64,000 nucleotides of DNA, from NCBI RefSeq assembly GCF_902806685.2, contig NC_048542.1, positions 7,796,533 to 7,860,532 on the forward strand. Reading direction: 5' to 3'. Below, piece by piece: positions 29,901-41,900 of this stretch. The DNA comes from Maniola hyperantus (lineage: Eukaryota > Arthropoda > Insecta > Lepidoptera > Nymphalidae). The notes under the pieces were generated by a model, which was given only the letters and a program-made list of their open reading frames with translations, did not search any database and had not been told where the DNA came from. Numbering within the stretch: position 1 is the stretch's first letter; each line of letters starts with the position of its first letter. The position numbers and the translations under genes are program-made.

Positions 29901-32900
29901 ACGAGAGGCATCCCAACGGGAGCCCTCTTCTTCGATGTAGCCAAAGCCTTCGACAAGGTGTGGCACGCCGGCTTGATCTACAAGCTTTTACCATCTTAGC
30001 GTGCCCGAAAGACTCGTACGTTTACTACGAGAATTTCTCACCAATCGAACTTTTCGCTACCGTCTGGATGGGACCCTATCCTCCCCAAGACCTCTCCGAG
30101 CTGGAGTCCCTCAGGGCTCCCTGCTCTCGCCACTTTTGTACGCGCTGTACACCAGCGACATTCCCAGATCCCCGCATGTTCATATAGCCCAGTTCGCGGA
30201 TGACACCGCTCTATACAGCTGCGACTTAAACTACCGAAACGTTAAAGCTCGACTCCAAAAGGCAGTCAGTAGCCTAGGCCACTTGTTCCGCCTTTGGAGG
30301 ATAGAGGTTAACCCGGAGAAAAGCGCAGCAGTGCTCTTTCAAAAGTCCAAAAGGAAATCACAATACAAACTTCGACAGACTGAAATAACTCTTTACGACC
30401 GCCCCATTCCCTGGCAAACTAATACCAAGTACTTGGGTGTAACCTTTGATGACAAGATGAGCTTCGCCGCGCACATTCGTAGAGTCCGCAAGAACACAGC
30501 GTATGTGCTTTCCCGTCTCTACCCCATGATTTGCGCAAAAAGCAAAATGTCACTTCGACATAAAGTCACGCTATACAAAACGTGCATCCGCCCAATAATG
30601 TCTTATGCCTGTGTTGCATTTGCACACCTGCCGCCCTCATCTCTTAAACCTCTCCAAGTCCTACAGAATAAGTTTATGCGTATGGCCACTGGCTCCCCGT
30701 GGTACATGCGCAACGTGGACCTCCACAGAGACCTCCAACTCCCGACAATAGCTCATTACTTTAAACAGCTTTCCAAAAACTATTTTGAGAAAGCCATTAG
30801 ACACCCCAACCCCCTAATAGTTGAGGCAGCGACATACATCCCTGACCGAAACGACCCCCCCGATAAAAGACGCCCTAAGCACGTCCTTAACGATCCCGAC
30901 GATCAAATCATGACCGACAATACTCCCTATCTTGTAGGGCTACACAATTCAACCTCATCACAGCGTCTTCGCCGGCGAAGACGAGGTCCCCGATTTCTAA
31001 CGTCACCCGGACGTGGACTCACGCCACGGCCTCGGGGGCGTACGGACTAACCAGTAGTCCAACAACTCCACCCATCCCAACGTCATCCTAAGCCGTGGTC
31101 CGAGCCTCACAGGAGGCGCCCTTAGGAGGACGTTGGCCCCGACCTCTCGAATTATTTCTTCGAGCCCTAGGGCTCACTCCCAGGCAGAGCTTGAACAACT
31201 CGCTCGCCAACCCCCCCGGTGACGCTGTAGCGGCCAGTAGGGCCTACGCAGCATAGTCAATCCGAAACAACACAAAAATGTATACCGGCACAGTTCTCCT
31301 CCAGACCTAGCGGTAGCAGTACCTAGGGAATAAAGAAAATAGTGCTTCAACAAGTGTTTTCCTGAAGAATTCTGACCAACCCAGCATAGTATAATGTGCA
31401 GAAGCGCACAAAAAACTTCTGTGAACTAGAAGAACAATTTGAACGTTTGTCAAGTATCATAGACAACGAAAGAATCTATGGCACTAACTAGTACTCATTG
31501 GAGTCGATTCTGTTGTCTTTTGATTCAAGAAACTTCTCAATAAGTTTACGAACAGTTAAACGAACAAAATGGTGTAATTGCATGAAATAAAATTTTATAG
31601 GAGTATCAAAAAACTAAATGAGAGCTGTTAAAACTTTACTGTAATTGTACTGTTTTGATCGAAATCACGAACTTAGTTTTAGCTCAATTTTAGGATGTTT
31701 TGTTAGAAATGAGGTCAAGTTTGTATTCAGTGGGCCAAAAAAGTATTTTGATCAGAAGTGTAACCACAGTCCACACCATTTTGTTCGCCAGCTCCTCAAT
31801 TTATACAAAATACTTTTTACAATTTCATCACTATTTCATAATTTTTCAGAATTTCATAAAAATAATCTTGGGTAAAGGTCAAAGGCGTAATAATTTCAAT
31901 GTGTCATGTATGTATTACTTTATCGATACGGGTTCTCACCCGGACTTGCCCGCTACGCGTCACAGCCTTGATAAAAACTGTCTGTTAGGTATACGTGGAC
32001 ATGCAAGAACACAAACTGGCGTCAATTATTTTACACGTACCCTTATAATAATCACACTCGAAATAATTGTAGGATTAGCGACGGATTGCAATGGATCACT
32101 AACAAAACAAATCACTTAAATTTAAAATCAATGAGACAAAAAATATTAATAAATCAAATGTCACAAAAATAGTAACATAAAGTAGTTATTCACATAACTT
32201 TAGTTTATTTTATTTTAATCATAATTTGAGTATATCTCCATATGACGGGAGGCTTCTATTTATTTATAAACTAGATGATGCCCGCGACTTCGTCCGCGTG
32301 GATTTAGGTTTTTAAAAATCCCATGGGAACTCTTTGATTTTTCCGGAATAAAAAGCCTATGTCCTTCTTCGGGATCAAAGCTATCTCTATACCAAATTTC
32401 GTCAAAATCGGTTGAACGGATGGGCCGTGAAAGGCTAGCAGACAGACGGACAGACAGACAGACAGACACACTTTCACATTTATAATACTAGTATGGACTA
32501 GTATGGATGGATAGTATGGATAGGACGTATTTTTCCTATTAGTGAATGTTTGTTATCTTTGTTGATATTTGCAATCAAATTACGATAGTCTCTATGTGTA
32601 ACTCATCATTTTAAACGATTACTTCGTGTTTGAAAAGTAAATTCACTTTTTTTAGGAATATTAGGTCTACTTTGGTTGGAGATACATCATAATTACAAAC
32701 GTCACAGCTATGCTCTTGCGCCATATGAAGTATAGTAGTAGAAGCATCTTTGTTTAAATATTTTATTATCTATGTTGTTAAGTACAATTTATGTAGATGT
32801 GTTTCTTATTTCCCGCACTAAATAAAGCAAAGCATTGCAGATAACTATTTGAATTGTTATAGATAGCTTTTGACCCGGCATATCTTAAAAGCATTTCATC

Positions 32901-35900
32901 GCGGATTTCTCTTTAAACTTACTATCGGTACCATAATTGTATAATTTATTTGACAAGGCTAAAGGTTAATATATTCGATAGGTAACATCTGATAAAATAT
33001 GTCCTATCTCAGGGCAGAGCCTGTCTGATAGATACATTCGCTGTATTGTTGAATTATACTTTTGGGTGTGGAAAAATTCGCAAAAATGTTTTGAAGTTGT
33101 ACACAACTAACCGCACTACAACAGGGAATTCGTGCAAAATGTTTTTTGCACTATGAAATGGTATGTAGCTGACTGCACTGCACCAAAAAAGTCGCTTTCC
33201 ACCGTTTCATCCGCCGGTCGGTTCTTAGTAGCAGCAGTCAGCTAATGATATTGATATTTTTGAACGGTTAACAATCATCATTTGTATAGGAGACCTCCCC
33301 ACGAGGATATCTTGGTTTACCATGGCTAACACACAAGGGTTCCGTACCATAGTACAAGAAATAACACTTTGTTTTTTTAAATTTTCATGGCGGCAATTCA
33401 GATTGTAGAATTTAGGTTGTAGAGCGTGCCGCGCTTGAACTCGCCGCCGCACACGTAGTACACCTCCGTCATGCAGTTCTTGTCCGGCATCGACAGGTCG
33501 AGGATGTCGCGCTGCGAGCTCGACGTCGAGTTGCCCGAGTACACGGACACCGTTGACCTAGAAACTAGTGTGATCGAATAGTTACCAAGACAGTCTTGTC
33601 CCTAGGCTCCTTGGTGTGCAGAGCGTGCCGCGCTTGTACTCGTCGCCGCACATGTAGCACACCTCCGTCATGCAGTTCTTATCCGGCATCGACAGGTCGA
33701 GGATGTCGCGCTCCGAGCTCGACGTCGAGTTGCCCGAGTACACGGACACCGTTGACCTAGAAACTAGTGTGATCGAATAGTTACCAAGACAGTCTTGTCC
33801 CTAGGCTCCTTGGTGTGCAGAGCGTGCCGCGCTTGTACTCGTCGCCGCACATGTAGCACACCTCCGTCATGCAGTTCTTGTCCGGCATCGACAGGTCGAG
33901 GATGTCGCGCTCCGAGCTCGACGTCGAGTTGCCCGAGTACACGGACACCGTTGACCTAGAAACTAGTGTGATCGAATAGTTACCGAGACAGTCTTGTCCT
34001 TAGGCTCCTTGGTGTGCAGGTTGTAGAGCGTGCCGCGCTTGTACTCGTCGCCGCACACGTAGCACACCTCCGTCATGCAGTTCTTGTCCGGCATCGACAG
34101 GTCGAGGATGTCGCGCTCCGAGCTCGACGTCGAGTTGCCCGAATACACAGACACCGTTGACCTAGGAACATTATACACCAAGTATAGGTTATTGAATCAT
34201 TACAAAACGGACTTTTAACGACAAATAATACAAAAACCAGACAAGTGCGAGTCGGGCTTCGCTCTTTTAAAGTTCCGTACATACCTAACTATGTTTTCGT
34301 CACAGCTTACAAAATATTTTATGAATCGTTGTTTCCAGTATTTGTTGTTTAAATACAGTACGTATTAAAGTTACCGTACTAAAGTTTGAGCCAAATTAGG
34401 AAATATAGAATATTTACGCAACAAAGTTGCCTAACAATCTATGGCAGGCAACCCTACCTTTGCAGAATGAAATGTAGTAAAGCCATTTTGTCGAAAATGA
34501 GTTTTGACTCTATTTTACTCAAGATAGAGTCGAATACTAATTTTCAAGTTGATCGATCTCAATCGATCGAGTAACAATTGGGAGTTGCAAAATCTATTAA
34601 CGCGTCACGGCAGTCTTGCAGAGTGGAAGCGGCGACCATTTCGTTTTCGAAAAGGTTCCCTCCACTCTGCAGGTGTGCCTCGGCTTTTACGGCGTACGCA
34701 GGCGAGGGTCTATTGTCCGCGGGGGACAAAAAATAATCACTAAGAACTGCATCGCAAAACGCATACGATGGACTAACCGGTGTACTACACCGAAATACCG
34801 TAGTAAAACGTTAGGGACTTGTGTTCTCCGCAGAAAATAATTCCTCGTCAGGCCAGACTTAAGGGCTTCTGAGACGGTCAAGCGGTTTGACGTCAAGCAC
34901 GTATATTTTTAATTGAGTCAAGCAATTTTGACCGTTCACATATTTAGCTTGATGCTTGAGTCAAGCATTTACAGTACGCGGCCGAAAGTAATGTACATCG
35001 ACATAAGTTCAAAAGAGAAGGAGATAAGCAAATTTGTAGAGCACTGTCTCTGTCGTTGAGACCGTTAAAACGTCATATAGGTATGAGTGACAGAGACAAC
35101 GCTCTACAAAGCCGAAATGTCATTCTAAAGGCCCAATGTATATTACTTTCGGCCGCGAACTGTACGTGCTTGACGGTTATTGATGCGATTTTATATTTTT
35201 GCTTAACGCGATGTTCAAGCCGCTTGACCGTCTCAGAAGCCTTTAAACAGAATGGGTAGTAGTTTACCTCACGGCGTCCAAGTATCCAGCAGGCTCTGAA
35301 GTGCCCGAATGCTGCGATCCGACGGAAATGACGGAAGGGTCGCGCGCTCGGAGATCTAGCACCCCTTCCTCCTCGCCGCCCGCCCCGACCACCCCACCGC
35401 CTGGATACCGCTGCTGGAATATTAAAAATATATACATGTATACTGTTCCACTTTAATACAACTAGATTTATTCCATACTTTCGTTCGCAATGATTTAGGT
35501 ACTCAAAATCCTTTGGTAGTGCAGGTTCTCACATAATGGACAGAACCTAATACATTCAAGATCCCAAGATTCTTTAGATTTAAACTGTATGTTAATACAT
35601 ACTTGATAACTACGTCACTAAGTCATAGTAGGGTGAGGGAAGATACCAAAATTCCGGATTCCAGTGTCGTTTACAATTACCAATATATGTATGTAAATAT
35701 AATATTTAAAATTTATTTACATCACCGCCACTGTGTTTGGTATCGTTCTTCGGCGAGGGGTCTCATGTAGATTGTAGAGCACTAGAGCCAGGGCGCGGCG
35801 CGTTATAAAAGACTCGTTGCGCCCTTTCAACTTATGTGAAAACGCATAGGCATCAATAACTCTCGCGAGAAGACCATGAAGAGAAACAGGCCATGATTGG

Positions 35901-38900
35901 AGATAAGTTTTGTACACAGGCAGAACACTTACATTGTTAAATTTGGCCGTGTGGTTGGTATCCTTCTTCGGCGAGGCAGTTCTGGTAGGTGGGTCGGGTA
36001 GAGCGTGGGAGGCGGGGCGCGGCGTTGCCACGGACGCGTTGGATGGCTCGTCTCTGGTCGCGTTCGCCTCAGCGCCCAGCCCTAGCACCTGCGCCGCGTA
36101 TTCTCCTTGAAACGACATGTCTGCACCTGAAAATTATGGATATGCTTTTAATTTTTAGTTCATTGTTGCCTAGTGCTAGCATAGTAGAAAACGGAAACCT
36201 TACTCGGTCTCTTTCTTGTCCATCTGTCTGTCGGTGTGTCAAGGATATTTTTCTCGGAAACGTTTTACTGGAGTGCACGGGCGTGGCAAAACAACGCGAG
36301 CGCTACCTTGGACCCCCAACTTCACTCCGGGAGGCGGGATGCTAGGCTCGGTAACCTAGGCGGTGCAGTGTACTAAGCTTCTGAATAGAGCTTGGATGGC
36401 TGGAGTGACGAATCCGACAAGTCACTCCACGCACGACAGACGGAAGGTATAAGTGCGAAAATTTGCCCATCAAGAAAGAAGACAGTACTATCGAAGTCAC
36501 AGTAAATCATCGAGCTAGATAAAACCAAGATTACACATTTAGGTTAAAAGTCTTGTTAGTGTTTCTATAAACCTATCGTTGAGTCACGCAGCGATGGCGA
36601 GTTGTAATCTTGACAAGGTTAAGCGAAAGCGACCCCAATACCCGCTTATATATAATTGGCCTATGATGTAATGGGTCATATTTGAACAGCCCAAATGAAC
36701 CATAAATTTATCGACAAATGCAATAAAAAGAGGAAAGGCCAAGACCATGCCAACTCGTGTAAAATGCGTAAAAAATGACTTCTCATGCGCCATTTTAACT
36801 TTATGTGTCAAATTTAATGTCAAAAGTACGATTTTAGTCCTTTTTTAAAGGTGAACCGTACAGTTGACCATAGAGTTAAAATGACGCGTGAGAGTAATTT
36901 TGTACGGACTATACAGAGGTCAGAGGGTAACCTAAACTTTCATCTATATTAGCACTACATCATTAAAAAATATAATAAAATAAATCATTATTCACTACAT
37001 AATTATTCCAAGTTCCTCAGCCGAGTTGATCTCTTTGTGCGCGCTAATCTCAGAAACTACTGTAGTCTGTAGGAATTGTCATTCATTTGTCGCCAATGGA
37101 TACTGATTCAGACTGGTTTAAATGTATACTTAATTTATAAAAGTGTAAGGCCTGAACTGTAATGATAAAATTGTCGATATGTGTAATTTTTAAGAAACCT
37201 AAATCCCGACGAAATCGCGGGCGTCATCTAGTAACATAAAATGACATAGTGTCATATACTTACCTATGCCAGGTCTGACTCTCTTTTAGACGTTTACTGT
37301 TAGAACAATACGAGTGTATTTTGCATTGGATTGGAAGCATGGGTAAATGTGCGTTTATTGCTTTATTATTCCATCAGGGAATGCAAGCATACAATTAGTC
37401 ACACAGGTAAACACTGCGTGCTATATTTACGGCATTGTTAAGTATGTACCGGATATATAGTTCGCCCGTTCCACCGATCCGTTCAACCGATTTTGACGAA
37501 ATTTCGTACAGAGATAGCGTGCATCCCGGGGAAGGACATAGGCAACCCGGTTTTTATCCCGGAAAACCAAAGAGTTCCCACGGGATTTTTAAAAACCTAT
37601 ATCCACGCGGACGAAGTCGCGGTCGTCACCTAGTTATCTATAATTCTATTAAAATGTAGATGCGCAAAGGTGACACGTAAACAATAGTAATTTTTTCAAA
37701 TCATGGCGTTATTGTGACGCGCTAGCAATAGCTTCATTCCACTTAGTTATTAGCAATTGGCTGACTATAGTTTCATGCTTGTTATCCATCGTAGCTATAG
37801 CATATCATCGTAAGCTTGTAATTCTAGCAAGGAATGCATACAAACAAATAGTCCGTAACGTAATTAAATCTACGCCCGGATTGTTTGGGAGGTATAAACC
37901 GATCTATTATTAGGCTTTCAATGTGTAGTTCTATTCATTAGCTCTAGCACAGCATTTATAATAATAACTACTTAATAGTACCCAGCTAAGGTCTGGGAAA
38001 ACAGGCAATATTGCAATCCACATTTCTTTGTACTCGCTTAGAACATCTCTACACTTTTGTTGATATCAATGCAGTTTTCCCTACCATTTCACGAAGACAG
38101 TAATTATTGTTTGTATTGCCATGGGCACATTTTATTTTATAGAATAGGCTTTATACTTTAATAAGAATAGGCAAGCCTACTTGTGCGAAACCAGTCTGAT
38201 TTAAATGCATTATGTAATGAGTACCAATGTCAAGTATATTATACTTACCTGTATTAAATATTTTATACCAATTCTGCCACACATTCTCTAAACTAGACTG
38301 ACAGGTCTAAATATAGTGTTTTCACTATGTTCTTTGATTAAAAAGATAGTCTTAATTATTTTAGACTTGTCAATTTAATTCGATTCGAACAGAATAATTG
38401 GTGTATAAGCTTAAAAGTTTAAGGGTGTCTGGCAGGGGGTTGCCACGACATTAAGTGTCTGGCAATGCATAATGTGATTTCTCATACTATTCTGAATGAA
38501 ATATAAAAAAATTAGAATTTATACTTTGACGTAAGATTTTTTACACCTTTATTACCTCCACCAAGCCACCATGATCCAAACAAAGATCGTTCCTCCCAGT
38601 GTTGGAGACAATACGCAGAGATACTTTCAGCTTTTATAAAATAACGAAGGTCAGGGACGGCTGGCTCTTAGGCCAGCAGGCAGCACCATTGACTAGAGGT
38701 GTATAATCCGAGGCACAACTTGGGCGCGAAGTACAATATTTTAACGTCGATTTAAAATTATGTAAATCTATCAGGGTAAGTTGGTCTGAGCAAAAGCCCA
38801 CAACAAATTCAGCTGAGTCACAAAAAAATGTTATAAATTTTTTGAGTCGAGTCGAGACAAAACGAGTCACGGATATAAAACTTTGTACCTACTAGTGGAA

Positions 38901-41900
38901 ATGCCTTTGTGTTTATAATTACAAAAAAATCAACATACGCTATGAATAGAGTAGACAGTGCAAATAAGCAAAGCGTATGGGAACAACCTGTACAGAATTT
39001 CTAAACAATCGATCATTCATTTTACCGGCTTTATATTTATCAGGTCATTCCATTTACCTATAATGATTGTAGTTTTTTGTATTGCTGACAGAAATAGGAA
39101 TAATCTTATGATTCTAACTAGCTTATGCCCGCGACTTCGTCCGCGTTGACTACACAAATTTCAAACCATTGTTTTACGCCTTTAGGGGTTGAATTTTTAA
39201 AAATCCTTCCTTGGCGGATGTCTACGTCATACCAGTTATCTGCATGCCGAACAGCCTGTTCCGTCCATAGTTGGAGCTGTGCGTTGAATGATAGATCAGT
39301 CAGTCAGTCAACTTTCCCTTTTATATTTATAGATAATAGTTTAGAAATAATCTTGTCAAAACTTACTTGGATTGACAACTCCTTATACTGAATCATACAT
39401 AGTCAAAAAGTAGATAATATTATTACATTCTATTTTTTATCGTACATATTCGTACAGTTCCATCTTTAGCGAACTACATTCTTTATCTCTTTAACTGTAT
39501 TCAACTTGCCAATAAATATGTCAATAGTGATGTCTGACTTTGACTTTGATGATAAACATGACCCTCGGATGTTTAAATGGACTCACGATATCAATATAAC
39601 ATTGCATTTCTTCGTATACGGGGGCTAAAATAAAAGTTATAACGACCGGTGTAGCTACCAAAGCGGAGATGGACAAAGATTTGTGTTTAACAGACAAATC
39701 AGCGGATTTTTGTGTGAGTGCGTGTCTTTTTTTTTTTCACGTGCGATGCTGGAACTGTGTGGGTTCTTAGGCCCGGTGCCCATCAAAACGGAGATAATAT
39801 CAATTATATCTACTGTTGATATATTCAGGTACTTAATAGTTTATAGTTACTTTTTAACCGACTTCAAAAAAAGGAGGAGGTTCTCAATTCGTCCCGATTA
39901 CTCGAAGACGCCTGGACCGATTTTGAAAATTCTTTTTTTGTTTGAAAGGGTATACTTCAAAGTTGGTCCCATTTAAATTTGGTGAAGATCTGATGAACAT
40001 CTTTGAAGATAGATACTGGAACTCCTCAACGGATAAGAGTAAATTGCTCGCGATCAGTGTAGCTTAGTAAACAGTAGATTTTTAACCAGTCATAGCATAA
40101 TTCCATGGGACCACTAAAAATTGTGAAATAAAAATTTTTTACAAAAAAAATAAAAACCGCCTTCGATACACAAACACTAAAAATTGAAAAATAATTTCAT
40201 TTATTACCGAATATATTATGTATACAAGAGTTAATATAGTTCCATAATAATATTTTTTGGGGTCGGTGCCAATGAGGTGCCATTGTGGAGTCTCATAAAA
40301 ATATGAAGTCTAGACGATTCGCGCAGCTAAAGCTAATTGGCACCGGCACCAAAAAGTATTATTATGGAACTATATTAACTCTTGTATACATAATATATTC
40401 GGTAATAAATGAAATTATTTTTCAATTTTTAGTGTTTGTGTATCGAAGTCGGTTTTTATTTTTGTTTAATTAATAGTAGTAGACCAGGCATGAAAAATTT
40501 TTTCGCCGAAAACATCGTCATCAAATACCCGCTTAGTCTCGAAGAATTTTACCTACCATTCGTAATTATTTATAAGAATTGTAATAAAATCACTCAATAG
40601 CAGAAATGGCTCACGATTTAAAAATTATATTTCTACAATTTCCCAGAAAACTGTAGGTACTAAATTGTATTGACGTCAATTAGTATAACCTACCTATAGT
40701 ACGCGACAGGTTGAGATGACAATCGGGGTATGACGCGGGGGACGCTCCGCACACCCACACGCCACCCACGCTCGCCCGCACCGGGTTAGCGCGGGAGCTG
40801 TGCGGGTGTGCGGGGCGTTCCCTCCCCGATTGTCATCTCGACCTGTCGCGTACTATAGTATTTTGCAGTAGTTCAATTATAATATGCATTTCAAAATCTG
40901 TACAAACATACTTAGTAGGTAGGTAAGTAATATTGTAAGTGTTTCTGCAATGGAATTGTAGGTACTCCTATATTGAGAAAATAAGTAAAAGAAGTCTTTG
41001 AACGTAGGAGGAGACAGTCACAGTCTAAATCGCAATAAATATTGTGTCAGTTATTTTGTTTGTTTATAGAAAACATGCTCTTGTTAACTTTCTGTGTGAT
41101 TACTTACTCTAATTCCTAAGTTCCTAACTAAACATAAAAAATTAGCAATACAAATTGAATCGTTGTTTAGTGATTTAGTCTGAAATTAACTTTAGTCCGT
41201 AAAAAACCGGCCAAGTGAGAGGCAGACTCGCTGGGTTCCGTACTACAGTCGTATTTTTTCAAAATCAAAAACTATCTAAATACCTATATAAAAAAGAAAT
41301 ACCACTCACTCACTGACTGACTGACTGACTAATCACGAAATCTCAGAAACTATAAAGCCTACAAACTTGAAAATGAAGGACGTAGGTGTCAGCTAAGAAA
41401 CAGTTTTGAAAAATTCCCCTCTTAAGGATGCGAAAGGGGGGTCGATGGTTGTATGAAAGTTCTATGTTTTGTGAGTTAGTCGTGAAAATCGACATTTAGG
41501 TTATTAGCTTTAAATAATGAAAATCTGTATAAGTCAGTTTGGGAAATTTCCCCCTTAAGGGTGGTAAAATAGGGGGGAGAAGTTTTTATTGAAAAGTTTT
41601 AACTATTGTTATTTTTATTTGAAATTTGGAAGGTAGGTTCTTTCTAGGGGGGAGGTAAATAACTAAATTCCCCCCCTAAGGGAGTGAAAGGGGGGTCGAA
41701 GGTTGTATGAAAGTCCTATGTTTTGAAGTTAGAGACGTGAAAATCGACATTTAGGTATTCTGGGTTCCGTGTCTTAAGATGAGACTGAGTGAGGCCTTTT
41801 GCAGCGGGAAAATTTCAGATCTCATGAGAAACCAGTACGCGGACGAAGTCGCGGGCATCTGCTAGTTAAATATATAGGTAAAGCCGTTTCATATGATACA

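Larger units (their letters stand above)
26190..31390 (+). mobile_element. Jockey-type non-LTR retrotransposon, near full length but broken
   Basis: A 5' leader of about 340 bp precedes ORF1 (Cys-His knuckles) and ORF2 (endonuclease plus reverse transcriptase). About 300 bp of 3' sequence with an AATAAA near 31330 follows. The order and the RT motifs match the Jockey clade of LINEs. Both ORFs carry frameshifts, so the copy should be inactive. It lies in an intron in the orientation opposite to the host gene. Outer borders are approximate because I could not identify target-site duplications. GC content (over 50% in the ORFs) contrasts strongly with its surroundings. Confidence 0.88.
22923..33413. 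other. Intron between exons 6 and 5, 5' portion
   Basis: Contains two CGAACTTCG/CAGT-type repeats, a tRNA-like sequence within inverted repeats, one CGTCCGCG-type repeat, an imperfect GATA/GAGA-rich stretch (25880-26030) and a 5.2-kb LINE antisense to the gene. 24900-25870 and 31400-32265 are AT-rich with no supported feature, as is most of 32510-33320. Confidence 0.6.
34162..35932. other. Introns around exon 4
   Basis: 34162-35267 holds a GGTTCCGTACC-repeat fragment (34225-34290) and an inverted-repeat MITE (34863-35245). 35411-35932 contains an apparent diverged copy of part of exon 3 near 35730-35800. No other feature was recognised. Confidence 0.55.

Noticed and set aside
33414..34161. 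CRISPR-like or satellite array
   Set aside because: The unit is about 200 bp, contains exon sequence with splice sites and has no short unique spacers.
33414..34161. Mutually exclusive alternative exons
   Set aside because: Copies 2 and 3 are frameshifted by the same 7-bp deletion and copy 1 has no donor, so only one copy can make a proper protein.
39683..40473. Open frames of 97 and 62 codons
   Set aside because: They fall in a dispersed repeat and a MITE arm. No conserved motif was seen.
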